Source: Auanema rhodensis
Taxonomy: Eukaryota > Nematoda > Chromadorea > Rhabditida > Rhabditidae
Assembly (NCBI GenBank): GCA_964057225.1
Contig: OZ059896.1
Span: 7,812,001 to 7,876,000, forward strand
Direction: 5' to 3'
Length of the DNA: 64,000 nt
The notes beneath the pieces were generated by a model. The model saw only the letters and a list, made by a program, of their open reading frames with translations, had not been told where the DNA came from and did no database searches. How positions within the stretch are numbered: position 1 is the stretch's first letter; each line of letters opens with the position of its first letter. This document shows positions 50,101-64,000 of the stretch, one piece after another. A program made the position numbers and the translations under genes.

Positions 50101-53100
50101 GATAGGGTCGAGATAAACCTTTTTTCCGGAAAACAGAGAGGTCTTCGTCAATTCTCACTAAGAATTTCAGAATCTACACATCTAAATACTCAACCTTTTG
50201 ATATTTTTATTCGATCAAAGTTGATGATCTTGGAGTAATGCGGACATTCACCAGGCACAACATGACTACAGCCTGAACTTTTTTGTGAACAAATCTGCTG
50301 GATAGGGTCGAGATAAACCCTTTTTCCGGAAAAGAAAGAGGTCCTGGTCAATTTTCACTAAGAAATTCAGAATCTACACATCTGAATACCCAACCTTTAA
50401 ATATTTTTATTTGATCAAAGTTGACGATCTTGGAGTAAAGCGGACATTCACCAGGCACAACATGACTACAGCCTGAACTTTTTTGTGAACAAATCTGCTG
50501 GATAGGGTCGAGATAAACCTTTTTTCCGGAAAATAGAGAGGTCCTGGTCAATTCTCACTATGAATTTCAGAATCTACACATCTGAATACCCAACCTTTTG
50601 ATATTTTTATTTGATCAAAGTTGATCATCTTGGAGTAAACCGAACATTCACCAGGCACAATATGACTACAGCCTGAACTTTTTTGTGAACAAATCTGCTG
50701 GATAGGGTCGAGATAAACCTTTTTTCCGGAAAACAGAGAGGTCTTCGTCAATTCTCACTAAGAATTTCAGAATCTACACATCTGAATACCCAACCTTTTG
50801 ATATTTTTATTCGATCAAAGTTGATGATCTTGGAGTAAACCGAACATTCACCAGGCACAATATGACTACAGCCTGAACTTTTTTGTGAACAAATCTGCTG
50901 GATAGGGTCGAGATAAACCTTTTTTCCGGAAAACAGAGAGGTCTTCGTCAATTCTCACTAAGAATTTCAGAATCTACACATCTAAATACTCAACCTTTTG
51001 ATATTTTTATTCGATCAAAGTTGATGATCTTGGAGTAATGCGGACATTCACCAGGCACAACATGACTACAGCCTGAACTTTTTTGTGAACAAATCTGCTG
51101 GATAGGGTCGAGATAAACCTTTTTTCCGGAAAATAGAGAGGTCATCCTCAATTCTCACTGATAATTTCAGAATCTACACATCTGAATACCCAACCTTTTG
51201 ATATTTTTATTCGATCAAAGTTGATGATCTTGGAGTAATGCGGACATTCACCAGGCACAACATGACTACAGCCTGAACTTTTTTGTGAACAAATCTGCTG
51301 GATAGGGTCGAGATAAACCTTTTTTCCGGAAAATAGAGAGGTCATCCTCAATTCTCACTGATAATTTCAGAATCTACACATCTGAATACCCAACCTTTTG
51401 ATATTTTTATTCGATCAAAGTTGATGATCTTGGAGTAATGCGGACATTCACCAGGCACAACATGACTACAGCCTGAACTTTTTTGTGAACAAATCTGCTG
51501 GATAGGGTCGAGATAAACCTTTTTTCCGGAAAACAGAGAGGTCTTCGTCAATTCTCACTAAGAATTTCAGAATCTACACATCTAAATACTCAACCTTTTG
51601 ATATTTTTATTTGATCAAAGTTGATGATCTTGGAGTAAACCGAACATTCACCAGGCACAATATGACTACAGCCTGAACTTTTTTGTGAACAAATCTGCTG
51701 GATAGGGTCAAGATAAACCCTTTGTCCGGAAAACAGAGAGGTCCTGGTCAATTCTCACTAAGAATTTCAGAATCTACACATCTAAATACTCAACCTTTTG
51801 ATATTTTTATTCGTTCAAAGTTGATGATCTTGGAGTAATGCGGACATTCACCAGGCACAACATGACTACAGCCTGAACTTTTTTGTGAACAAATCTGCTG
51901 GATAGGGTCGAGATAAACCCTTTTTCCGGAAAACAGAGAGGTCCTGGTCAATTCTCACCAAGAATTTCAGAATCTACACATCTAAATACTCAACCTTTTG
52001 ATATTTTTATTTGATCAAAGTTGATGATCTTGAAGTAAAGCGGACATTCACCAGGCACAACATGACTACAGCCTGAACTTTTTTGTGAACAAATCTGCTG
52101 GATAGGGTCGAGATAAACCCTTTTTCCGGAAAATAGAGAGGTCCTGGTCAATTCTCACTAAGAAATTCAGAAACTACACATCTAAATACCCAACCTTTTG
52201 ATATTTATATTTGATCAGAGTTGATGATCTTGGAGTAAAGCGAACATTCACCAGGCACAACATGACTACAGCCTGAACTTTTTTGTGAACAAATCTGCTG
52301 GATAGGGTCGAGATAAACCTTTTTTCCGGAAAATAGAGAGGTCTTGGTCAATTCTCACTAAGAATTTCAGAATCTACACATCTAAATACTCAACCTTTTG
52401 ATATTTTTATTCGATCAAAGTTGATGATCTTGGAGTAATGCGGACATTCACCAGGCACAACATGACTACAGCCTGAACTTTTTTGTGAACAAATCTGCTG
52501 GATAGGGTCGAGATAAACCTTTTTTCCGGAAAATAGAGAGGTCATCCTCAATTCTCACTGATAATTTCAGAATCTACACATCTGAATACCCAACCTTTTG
52601 ATATTTTTATTCGATCAAAGTTGATGATCTTGGAGTAATGCGGACATTCACCAGGCACAACATGACTACAGCCTGAACTTTTTTGTGAACAAATCTGCTG
52701 GATAGGGTCGAGATAAACCTTTTTTCCGGAAAATAGAGAGGTCATCCTCAATTCTCACTGATAATTTCAGAATCTACACATCTGAATACCCAACCTTTTG
52801 ATATTTTTATTCGATCAAAGTTGATGATCTTGGAGTAATGCGGACATTCACCAGGCACAACATGACTACAGCCTGAACTTTTTTGTGAACAAATCTGCTG
52901 GATAGGGTCGAGATAAACCTTTTTTCCGGAAAATAGAGAGGTCATCCTCAATTCTCACTGATAATTTCAGAATCTACACATCTGAATACCCAACCTTTTG
53001 ATATTTTTATTCGATCAAAGTTGATGATCTTGGAGTAATGCGGACATTCACCAGGCACAACATGACTACAGCCTGAACTTTTTTGTGAACAAATCTGCTG

Positions 53101-56100
53101 GATAGGGTCGAGATAAACCTTTTTTCCGGAAAATAGAGAGGTCATCCTCAATTCTCACTGATAATTTCAGAATCTACACATCTGAATACCCAACCTTTTG
53201 ATATTTTTATTCGATCAAAGTTGATGATCTTGGAGTAATGCGGACATTCACCAGGCACAACATGACTACAGCCTGAACTTTTTTGTGAACAAATCTGCTG
53301 GATAGGGTCGAGATAAACCTTTTTTCCGGAAAACAGAGAGGTCTTCGTCAATTCTCACTGATAATTTCAGAATCTACACATCTAAATACTCAACCTTTTG
53401 ATATTTTTATTTGATCAAAGTTGATGATCTTGGAGTAAACCGAACATTCACCAGGCACAATATGACTACAGCCTGAACTTTTTTGTGAACAAATCTGCTG
53501 GATAGGGTCGAGATAAACCTTTTTTCCGGAAAATAGAGAGGTCATCCTCAATTCTCACTGATAATTTCAGAATCTACACATCTGAATACCCAACCTTTTG
53601 ATATTTTTATTCGATCAAAGTTGATGATCTTGGAGTAAACCGAACATTCACCAGGCACAATATGACTACAGCCTGAACTTTTTTGTGAACAAATCTGCTG
53701 GATAGGGTCAAGATAAACCCTTTGTCCGGAAAACAGAGAGGTCCTGGTCAATTCTCACTAAGAATTTCAGAATCTACACATCTAAATACTCAACCTTTTG
53801 ATATTTTTATTCGATCAAAGTTGATGATCTTGGAGTAATGCGGACATTCACCAGGCACAACATGACTACAGCCTGAACTTTTTTGTGAACAAATCTGCTG
53901 GATAGGGTCGAGATAAACCCTTTTTCCGGAAAACAGAGAGGTCCTGGTCAATTCTCACTAAGAATTTCAGAATCTACACATCTAAATACTCAACCTTTTG
54001 ATATTTTTATTCGATCAAAGTTGATGATCTTGGAGTAATGCGGACATTCACCAGGCACAACATGACTACAGCCTGAACTTTTTTGTGAACAAATCTGCTG
54101 GATAGGGTCGAGATAAACCCTTTTTCCGGAAAATAGAGAGGTCCTGGTCAATTCTCACTAAGAAATTCAGAAACTACACATCTAAATACCCAACCTTTTG
54201 ATATTTATATTTGATCAGAGTTGATGATCTTGGAGTAAAGCGAACATTCACCAGGCACAACATGACTACAGCCTGAACTTTTTTGTGAACAAATCTGCTG
54301 GATAGGGTCGAGATAAACCCTTTTTCCGGAAAAGAGAGAGGTCCTGGTCAATTCTCACTCAGAATTTCAGAATCTACACATCTGAATACCCAACCTTTTG
54401 ATATTTTTATTTGATCAAAGTTGATCATCTTGGAATAAACCGAACATTCACCAGGCACAACATGACTACAGCCTGAACTTTTTTGTGAACAAATCTGCTG
54501 GATAGGGTCAAGATAAACCCTTTGTCCGGAAAATAGAGAGGTCCTGGTCAATTCTCACTCAGAATTTCAGAATCTACACATCTGAATACCCAACCTTTTG
54601 ATATTTTTATTTAATCAAAGTTGATCATCTTGGAATAAACCGAACATTCACCAGGCACAACATGACTACAGCCTGAACTTATTGTGAACAAACCTGCTGG
54701 ATAGGGTCGAGATAAACCCTTTTTCCGGAAAATAGAGAGGTCCTGGTCAATTCTCACTAAGAATTTCAGAATCTACACATCTGAATACCCAACCTTTTAA
54801 TATTTTTATTTGATCAAAGTTGATCATCTTGGAATAAACCGAACATTCACCAGGCACAACATGACTACAGCCTGAACTTTTTTGTGAACAAATCTGCTGG
54901 ATAGGGTCGAGATAAACCTTTTTTCCGGAAAATAGAGAGGTCCTGGTCAATTCTCACTAAGAATTTCAGAATCTACACATCTAAATACTCAACCTTTTGA
55001 TATTTTTATTCGATCAAAGTTGATGATCTTGGAGTAATGCGGACATTCACCAGGCACAACATGACTACAGCCTGAACTTTTTTGTGAACAAATCTGCTGG
55101 ATAGGGTCGAGATAAACCTTTTTTCCGGAAAATAGAGAGGTCCTGGTCAATTCTCACTAAGAAATTCAGAAACTACACATCTAAATACCCAACCTTTTGA
55201 TATTTATATTTGATCAAAGTTGATGATCTTGGAGTAAAGCGAACATTCACCAGGCACAACATGACTACAGCCTCAACTTTTTTGTGAACAAATCTGCTGG
55301 ATAGGGTCGAGATAAACCCTTTTTCCGGAATAGAGAGAGGTCCTGGTCAATGTTCACTAAGAAATTCAGAATCTACACATCTGAATACCCAACCTTTTGA
55401 TATTTTTATTTGATCAAAGTTGACGATCTTGGAGTAAAGCGGACATTCACCAGGCACAACAGGACTACAGCCTGAACTTTTTTGTGAACAAACCTGCTGG
55501 ATAGGGTCGAGATAAACCCTTTTTCCGGAAAATAGAGAGGTCCTGGTCAATTCTCACTAAGAATTTCAGAATCTACACATCTGAATACCCAACCTTTTGA
55601 TATTTTTATTTGATCAAAGTTGATCATCTTGGAATAAACCGAACATTCACCAGGCACAATATGACTACAGCCTGAACTTTTTTGTGAACAAATCTGCTGG
55701 ATAGGGTCAAGATAAACCCTTTGTCCGGAAAATAGAGAGGTCCTGGTCAATTTTCACTAAGAAATTCAGAATCTACACATCTGAATACCCAACCTTTTGA
55801 TATTTTTATTTGATCAAAGTTGATCATCTTGGAATAAACCGAACATTCACCAGGCACAACATGACTACAGCCTGAACTTTTTTGTGAACAAACCTGCTGG
55901 ATAGGGTCGAGATAAACCCTTTTTCCGGAAAATAGAGAGGTCCTGGTCAATTTTCACTAAGAATTTCAGAATCTACACATCTGAATACCCAACCTTTTGA
56001 TATTTTCATTTGATCAAAGTTGATCATCTTGGAATAAACCGAACATTCACCAGGCACAACATGACTACAGCCTGAACTTTTTTGTGAACAAATCTGCTGG

Positions 56101-56146
56101 ATAGGGTCGAGATAAACCCTTTTTCCGGAAAATAGAGAGGTCCTGG

Positions 56147-59100
56147 TCAATTCTCACTAAGAAATTCAGAATCTACACATCTGAATACCCAACCTTTAAA
56201 TATTTTTATTTGATCAAAGTTGACGATCTTGGAGTAAAGCGGACATTCACCAGGCACAACATGACTACAGCCTGAACTTTTTTGTGAACAAATCTGCTGG
56301 ATAGGGTCGAGATAAACCATTTTTCCGGAAAACAGAGAGGTCCTCGTCAATTCTCACTAAGAAATTCAGAATCTACACATCTAAATACTCCACCTTTTGA
56401 TATTTTTATTCGATCAAAGTTGATGATCTTGGAGTAATGCGGACATTCACCAGGCACAACATGACTACAGCCTGAACTTTTTTGTGAACAAATCTGCTGG
56501 ATAGGGTCGAGATAAACCTTTTTTCCGGAAAATAGAGAGGTCCTGGTCAATTCTCACTCAGAATTTCAGAATCTACACATCTAAATACCCAACCTTTTGA
56601 TATTTTTATTTGATCAAAAATGATGATCTTGGAGTAAAGCGAACTTTCACGAGACACAACATGACTACAGCCTGAACTTTTTTGTGAACAAATCTGCTGG
56701 ATAGGGTCGAGATAAACCCTTTCTCCGGAAAATAGAGAGGTCCTGGTCAATTCTCACTCAGAATTTCAGAATCTACACATCTAAATACCCAACCTTTTGA
56801 TATTTTTATTTGATCAAAGTTGATCATCTTGGAATAAACCGAACATTCACCAGGCACAACATGACTACAGCCTGAACTTTTTTGTGAACAAATCTGCTGG
56901 ATAGGGTCGAGATAAACCCTTTTTCCGGAAAACAGAAAGGTCCTCGTCAATTCTCACTAAGAATTTCAGAATCTACACATCTGAATACCCAACCTTTTGA
57001 TATTTTTATTTGATCAAAGTTGATCATCTTGTAATAAACCGAACATTCACCAGGCACAATATGACTACAGCCTGAACTTTTTTGTGAACAAATCTGCTGG
57101 ATAGGGTCAAGATAAACCCTTTGTCCGGAAAATAGAGAGGTCCTGGTCAATTCTCACTAAGAATTTCAGAATCTACACATCTGAATACCCAACCTTTTGA
57201 TATTTTTATTTGATCAAAAATGATGATCTTGGAGTAAAGCGAACTTTCACGAGACACAACATGACTACAGCCTGAACTTTTTTGTGAACAAATCTGCTGG
57301 ATAGGGTCGAGATAAACCCTTTTTCCGGAAAACAGAGAGGTCCTGGTCAATTCTCACTAAGAATTTCAGAATCTACACATCTGAATACCCAACCTTTTGA
57401 TTTTTTTATTTGATCAAAAATGATGATCTTGGAGTAAAGCGAACTTTCACGAGACACAACATGACTACAGCCTGAACTTTTTTGTGAACAAATCTGCTGG
57501 ATAGGGTCGAGATAAACCTTTTTTCCGGAAAATAGAGAGGTCCTGGTCAATTCTCACTAAGAATTTCAGAATCTACACATCTAAATACCCAACCTTTTGA
57601 TATTTTTATTTGATCAAAGTTGATGATCTTGGAGTAAAGCGGACATTCACCAGGCACAACATGACTACAGCCTGAACTTTTTTGTGAACAAATCTGCTGG
57701 ATAGGGTCGAGATAAACCCTTTTTCCGGAAAATAGAGAGGTCCTGGTCAATTCTCACTAAGAAATTCAGAATCTACACATCTGAATACCCAACCTTTAAA
57801 TATTTTTATTTGATCAAAGTTGACGATCTTGGAGTAAAGCGGACATTCACCAGGCACAACATGACTACAGCCTGAACTTTTTTGTGAACAAATCTGCTGG
57901 ATAGGGTCGAGATAAACCATTTTTCCGGAAAACAGAGAGGTCCTCGTCAATTCTCACTAAGAAATTCAGAATCTACACATCTAAATACTCCACCTTTTGA
58001 TATTTTTATTCGATCAAAGTTGATGATCTTGGAGTAATGCGGACATTCACCAGGCACAACATGACTACAGCCTGAACTTTTTTGTGAACAAATCTGCTGG
58101 ATAGGGTCGAGATAAACCTTTTTTCCGGAAAATAGAGAGGTCCTGGTCAATTCTCACTCAGAATTTCAGAATCTACACATCTAAATACCCAACCTTTTGA
58201 TATTTTTATTTGATCAAAAATGATGATCTTGGAGTAAAGCGAACTTTCACGAGACACAACATGACTACAGCCTGAACTTTTTTGTGAACAAATCTGCTGG
58301 ATAGGGTCGAGATAAACCCTTTCTCCGGAAAATAGAGAGGTCCTGGTCAATTCTCACTCAGAATTTCAGAATCTACACATCTAAATACCCAACCTTTTGA
58401 TATTTTTATTTGATCAAAGTTGATCATCTTGGAATAAACCGAACATTCACCAGGCACAACATGACTACAGCCTGAACTTTTTTGTGAACAAATCTGCTGG
58501 ATAGGGTCGAGATAAACCCTTTTTCCGGAAAACAGAAAGGTCCTCGTCAATTCTCACTAAGAATTTCAGAATCTACACATCTGAATACCCAACCTTTTGA
58601 TATTTTTATTTGATCAAAGTTGATCATCTTGTAATAAACCGAACATTCACCAGGCACAATATGACTACAGCCTGAACTTTTTTGTGAACAAATCTGCTGG
58701 ATAGGGTCAAGATAAACCCTTTGTCCGGAAAATAGAGAGGTCCTGGTCAATTCTCACTAAGAATTTCAGAATCTACACATCTGAATACCCAACCTTTTGA
58801 TATTTTTATTTGATCAAAAATGATGATCTTGGAGTAAAGCGAACTTTCACGAGACACAACATGACTACAGCCTGAACTTTTTTGTGAACAAATCTGCTGG
58901 ATAGGGTCGAGATAAACCCTTTTTCCGGAAAACAGAGAGGTCCTGGTCAATTCTCACTAAGAATTTCAGAATCTACACATCTGAATACCCAACCTTTTGA
59001 TTTTTTTATTTGATCAAAAATGATGATCTTGGAGTAAAGCGAACTTTCACGAGACACAACATGACTACAGCCTGAACTTTTTTGTGAACAAATCTGCTGG

Positions 59101-62100
59101 ATAGGGTCGAGATAAACCTTTTTTCCGGAAAATAGAGAGGTCCTGGTCAATTCTCACTCAGAATTTCAGAATCTACACATCTAAATACCCAACCTTTTGA
59201 TATTTTTATTTGATCAAAAATGATGATCTTGGAGTAAAGCGAACTTTCACGAGACACAACATGACTACAGCCTGAACTTTTTTGTGAACAAATCTGCTGG
59301 ATAGGGTCGAGATAAACCCTTTCTCCGGAAAATAGAGAGGTCCTGGTCAATTCTCACTCAGAATTTCAGAATCTACACATCTAAATACCCAACCTTTTGA
59401 TATTTTTATTTGATCAAAGTTGATCATCTTGGAATAAACCGAACATTCACCAGGCACAACATGACTACAGCCTGAACTTTTTTGTGAACAAATCTGCTGG
59501 ATAGGGTCGAGATAAACCCTTTTTCCGGAAAACAGAAAGGTCCTCGTCAATTCTCACTAAGAATTTCAGAATCTACACATCTGAATACCCAACCTTTTGA
59601 TATTTTTATTTGATCAAAGTTGATCATCTTGTAATAAACCGAACATTCACCAGGCACAATATGACTACAGCCTGAACTTTTTTGTGAACAAATCTGCTGG
59701 ATAGGGTCAAGATAAACCCTTTGTCCGGAAAATAGAGAGGTCCTGGTCAATTCTCACTAAGAATTTCAGAATCTACACATCTGAATACCCAACCTTTTGA
59801 TATTTTTATTTGATCAAAAATGATGATCTTGGAGTAAAGCGAACTTTCACGAGACACAACATGACTACAGCCTGAACTTTTTTGTGAACAAATCTGCTGG
59901 ATAGGGTCGAGATAAACCCTTTTTCCGGAAAACAGAGAGGTCCTGGTCAATTCTCACTAAGAATTTCAGAATCTACACATCTGAATACCCAACCTTTTGA
60001 TTTTTTTATTTGATCAAAAATGATGATCTTGGAGTAAAGCGAACTTTCACGAGACACAACATGACTACAGCCTGAACTTTTTTGTGAACAAATCTGCTGG
60101 ATAGGGTCGAGATAAACCTTTTTTCCGGAAAATAGAGAGGTCCTGGTCAATTCTCACTAAGAATTTCAGAATCTACACATCTAAATACCCAACCTTTTGA
60201 TATTTTTATTTGATCAAAGTTGATGATCTTGGAGTAAAGCGGACATTCACCAGGCACAACATGACTACAGCCTGAACTTTTTTGTGAACAAATCTGCTGG
60301 ATAGGGTCGAGATAAACCCTTTTTCCGGAAAATAGAGAGGTCCTGGTCAATTCTCACTAAGAAATTCAGAATCTACACATCTGAATACCCAACCTTTAAA
60401 TATTTTTATTTGATCAAAGTTGACGATCTTGGAGTAAAGCGGACATTCACCAGGCACAACATGACTACAGCCTGAACTTTTTTGTGAACAAATCTGCTGG
60501 ATAGGGTCGAGATAAACCATTTTTCCGGAAAACAGAGAGGTCCTCGTCAATTCTCACTAAGAAATTCAGAATCTACACATCTAAATACTCCACCTTTTGA
60601 TATTTTTATTCGATCAAAGTTGATGATCTTGGAGTAATGCGGACATTCACCAGGCACAACATGACTACAGCCTGAACTTTTTTGTGAACAAATCTGCTGG
60701 ATAGGGTCGAGATAAACCTTTTTTCCGGAAAATAGAGAGGTCCTGGTCAATTCTCACTCAGAATTTCAGAATCTACACATCTAAATACCCAACCTTTTGA
60801 TATTTTTATTTGATCAAAAATGATGATCTTGGAGTAAAGCGAACTTTCACGAGACACAACATGACTACAGCCTGAACTTTTTTGTGAACAAATCTGCTGG
60901 ATAGGGTCGAGATAAACCCTTTCTCCGGAAAATAGAGAGGTCCTGGTCAATTCTCACTCAGAATTTCAGAATCTACACATCTAAATACCCAACCTTTTGA
61001 TATTTTTATTTGATCAAAGTTGATCATCTTGGAATAAACCGAACATTCACCAGGCACAACATGACTACAGCCTGAACTTTTTTGTGAACAAATCTGCTGG
61101 ATAGGGTCGAGATAAACCCTTTTTCCGGAAAACAGAAAGGTCCTCGTCAATTCTCACTAAGAATTTCAGAATCTACACATCTGAATACCCAACCTTTTGA
61201 TATTTTTATTTGATCAAAGTTGATCATCTTGTAATAAACCGAACATTCACCAGGCACAATATGACTACAGCCTGAACTTTTTTGTGAACAAATCTGCTGG
61301 ATAGGGTCGAGATAAACCCTTTTTCCGGAAAACAGAGAGGTCCTGGTCAATTCTCACTAAGAATTTCAGAATCTACACATCTGAATACCCAACCTTTTGA
61401 TATTTTTATTTGATCAAAAATGATGATCTTGGAGTAAAGCGAACTTTCACGAGACACAACATGACTACAGCCTGAACTTTTTTGTGAACAAATCTGCTGG
61501 ATAGGGTCGAGATAAACCCTTTTTCCGGAAAACAGAGAGGTCCTGGTCAATTCTCACTAAGAATTTCAGAATCTACACATCTGAATACCCAACCTTTTGA
61601 TTTTTTTATTTGATCAAAAATGATGATCTTGGAGTAAAGCGAACTTTCACGAGACACAACATGACTACAGCCTGAACTTTTTTGTGAACAAATCTGCTGG
61701 ATAGGGTCGAGATAAACCTTTTTTCCGGAAAATAGAGAGGTCCTGGTCAATTCTCACTAAGAATTTCAGAATCTACACATCTAAATACCCAACCTTTTGA
61801 TATTTTTATTTGATCAAAGTTGATGATCTTGGAGTAAAGCGGACATTCACCAGGCACAACATGACTACAGCCTGAACTTTTTTGTGAACAAATCTGCTGG
61901 ATAGGGTCGAGATAAACCCTTTTTCCGGAAAATAGAGAGGTCCTGGTCAATTCTCACTAAGAAATTCAGAATCTACACATCTGAATACCCAACCTTTAAA
62001 TATTTTTATTTGATCAAAGTTGACGATCTTGGAGTAAAGCGGACATTCACCAGGCACAACATGACTACAGCCTGAACTTTTTTGTGAACAAATCTGCTGG

Positions 62101-63546
62101 ATAGGGTCGAGATAAACCATTTTTCCGGAAAACAGAGAGGTCCTCGTCAATTCTCACTAAGAAATTCAGAATCTACACATCTAAATACTCCACCTTTTGA
62201 TATTTTTATTCGATCAAAGTTGATGATCTTGGAGTAATGCGGACATTCACCAGGCACAACATGACTACAGCCTGAACTTTTTTGTGAACAAATCTGCTGG
62301 ATAGGGTCGAGATAAACCTTTTTTCCGGAAAATAGAGAGGTCCTGGTCAATTCTCACTCAGAATTTCAGAATCTACACATCTAAATACCCAACCTTTTGA
62401 TATTTTTATTTGATCAAAAATGATGATCTTGGAGTAAAGCGAACTTTCACGAGACACAACATGACTACAGCCTGAACTTTTTTGTGAACAAATCTGCTGG
62501 ATAGGGTCGAGATAAACCCTTTCTCCGGAAAATAGAGAGGTCCTGGTCAATTCTCACTCAGAATTTCAGAATCTACACATCTAAATACCCAACCTTTTGA
62601 TATTTTTATTTGATCAAAGTTGATCATCTTGGAATAAACCGAACATTCACCAGGCACAACATGACTACAGCCTGAACTTTTTTGTGAACAAATCTGCTGG
62701 ATAGGGTCGAGATAAACCCTTTTTCCGGAAAACAGAAAGGTCCTCGTCAATTCTCACTAAGAATTTCAGAATCTACACATCTGAATACCCAACCTTTTGA
62801 TATTTTTATTTGATCAAAGTTGATCATCTTGTAATAAACCGAACTTTCACGAGACACAACATGACTACAGCCTGAACTTTTTTGTGAACAAATCTGCTGG
62901 ATAGGGTCGAGATAAACCCTTTTTCCGGAAAACAGAGAGGTCCTGGTCAATTCTCACTAAGAATTTCAGAATCTACACATCTGAATACCCAACCTTTTGA
63001 TTTTTTTATTTGATCAAAAATGATGATCTTGGAGTAAAGCGAACTTTCACGAGACACAACATGACTACAGCCTGAACTTTTTTGTGAACAAATCTGCTGG
63101 ATAGGGTCGAGATAAACCCTTTTTCCGGAAAACAGAGAGGTCCTGGTCAATTCTCACTAAGAATTTCAGAATCTACACATCTGAATACCCAACCTTTTGA
63201 TTTTTTTATTTGATCAAAAATGATGATCTTGGAGTAAAGCGAACTTTCACGAGACACAACATGACTACAGCCTGAACTTTTTTGTGAACAAATCTGCTGG
63301 ATAGGGTCGAGATAAACCTTTTTTCCGGAAAATAGAGAGGTCCTGGTCAATTCTCACTAAGAATTTCAGAATCTACACATCTAAATACCCAACCTTTTGA
63401 TATTTTTATTTGATCAAAGTTGATGATCTTGGAGTAAAGCGGACATTCACCAGGCACAACATGACTACAGCCTGAACTTTTTTGTGAACAAATCTGCTGG
63501 ATAGGGTCGAGATAAACCCTTTTTCCGGAAAACAGAAAGGTCCTCG
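56147..63546. repeat. Satellite higher-order repeat, 8-monomer period with nested 5-monomer duplication
   Basis: The AACCATTTTTCCGG-type boundary monomer recurs at 56147, 57747, 60347 and 61947, that is at +1600, +2600 and +1600 bp. The longer interval is explained by a 5-monomer (1000 bp) block, 58147-59146, repeated at 59147-60146. The order of monomer types is otherwise conserved. Confidence 0.8.
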
Positions 63547-64000
63547 TCAATTCTCACTAAGAAATTTAGAATCTACACATCTAAATACCCAACCTTTTGA
63601 TTTTTTTATTTGATCAAAAATGATGATCTTGGAGTAAAGCGAACTTTCACGAGACACAACATGACTACAGTCTGAACTTTTTTGTGAACAAACCTGCTGG
63701 ATAGGGTCGAGATAAACCCTTTTTCCGGAAAATAGAGAGGTCCTGGTCAATTCTCACTAAGAATTTCAGAATCTACACATCTGAATACCCAACCTTTTGA
63801 TATTTTTATTTGATCAAAGTTGATCATCTTGGAATAAACCGAACATTCACCAGGCACAATATGACTACAGCCTGAACTTTTTTGTGAACAAATCTGCTGG
63901 ATAGGGTCAAGATAAACCCTTTGTCCGGAAAATAGAGAGGTCCTGGTCAATTTTCACTAAGAAATTCAGAATCTACACATCTGAATACCCAACCTTTTGA

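Larger units (their letters stand above)
41760..64000. repeat. 200-bp satellite array (about 110 monomers, continues beyond window)
   Basis: Head-to-tail monomers with a period of exactly 200 bp from 41760 to the window end. The only length change noticed is a 1-bp loss near 54680 (ACTTATTGTG instead of ACTTTTTTGTG). Each monomer contains GACTACAGCCTGAAC, TGCTGGATAGGGTC, the dyad TTTTCCGGAAAA and the dyad TTTGATCAAA (TTCGATCAAA in some). Variation is concentrated at a limited set of positions that define monomer types. The array carries an open frame of 67 codons on the minus strand in most monomers, but it begins with TTG and 200 is not a multiple of three, so I treat it as non-coding. Confidence 0.97.

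Noticed and set aside
41948-63950. A long series of 67-codon minus-strand open frames, one per 200-bp monomer, overlapping by four bases
   Set aside because: Each begins at TTG rather than ATG, and 200 is not divisible by three so the frame cannot continue. Identity between copies is at the DNA level across the whole monomer. This is satellite DNA, not a protein family.
41760-64000. CRISPR-like regular repetition
   Set aside because: The repeats are contiguous 200-bp monomers without unique spacers, in a eukaryotic genome.

Overview
The window looks like nuclear DNA of a rhabditid-type nematode. It is strongly AT-rich. Its genes are split by many introns of about 39-50 bp with GT..TTTAG/TTTCAG/TTAAG ends. 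Several ATGs sit immediately downstream of acceptor-like sites, as expected for spliced-leader trans-splicing. The gene content fits: a globin with a long N-terminal extension, a nematode-type 7TM chemoreceptor, and short 3' UTRs with AATAAA. The species is not identifiable from the sequence alone. No rRNA, CRISPR or intact transposon was recognised, and tRNAs could not be screened properly by eye.

Layout. 1-12.4 kb: AT-rich, gene-poor DNA carrying a six-exon, probably N-myristoylated globin gene (3633-12392) with a 6.2-kb intron. 13.3-19.4 kb: a compact cluster of adenosine kinase (+), NF-YB (+) and, convergent to it, an FLVCR/SLC49-like MFS transporter (-). Adenosine kinase and NF-YB have operon-like spacing. 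18.9-31.6 kb: a large near-perfect inverted repeat (arms about 5.25 kb, spacer about 2.2 kb). It contains tandem and inverted copies of two units: a small two-intron gene for a secreted Gly/Leu-rich peptide (seven copies between 19.9 and 32.4 kb) and 5' fragments of NF-YB. Two NF-YB copies keep the complete histone-fold domain and an open frame, and two are short stubs. The spacer also holds a 144-bp tandem repeat with exon-plus-intron architecture. 32.4-36.5 kb: AT-rich DNA with one weakly supported membrane-protein gene (-). 36.6-41.4 kb: an equilibrative nucleoside transporter (ENT/SLC29, 14 exons) and an Sre-like chemoreceptor (8 exons), both +. 41.6-64.0 kb: an uninterrupted satellite of about 110 monomers of 200 bp, running off the window, with nested higher-order repeats.

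The housekeeping genes (ADK, ENT, FLVCR-like) are linked in theme by nucleoside and small-molecule handling, but I see no evidence that they form one system. The most unusual part is the 19-32 kb region, where a secreted-peptide family and a transcription-factor fragment have been amplified together, with leader swapping and inverted duplication. Because both this region and the satellite are repetitive, part of the structure could be assembly error, and long reads are the decisive check.
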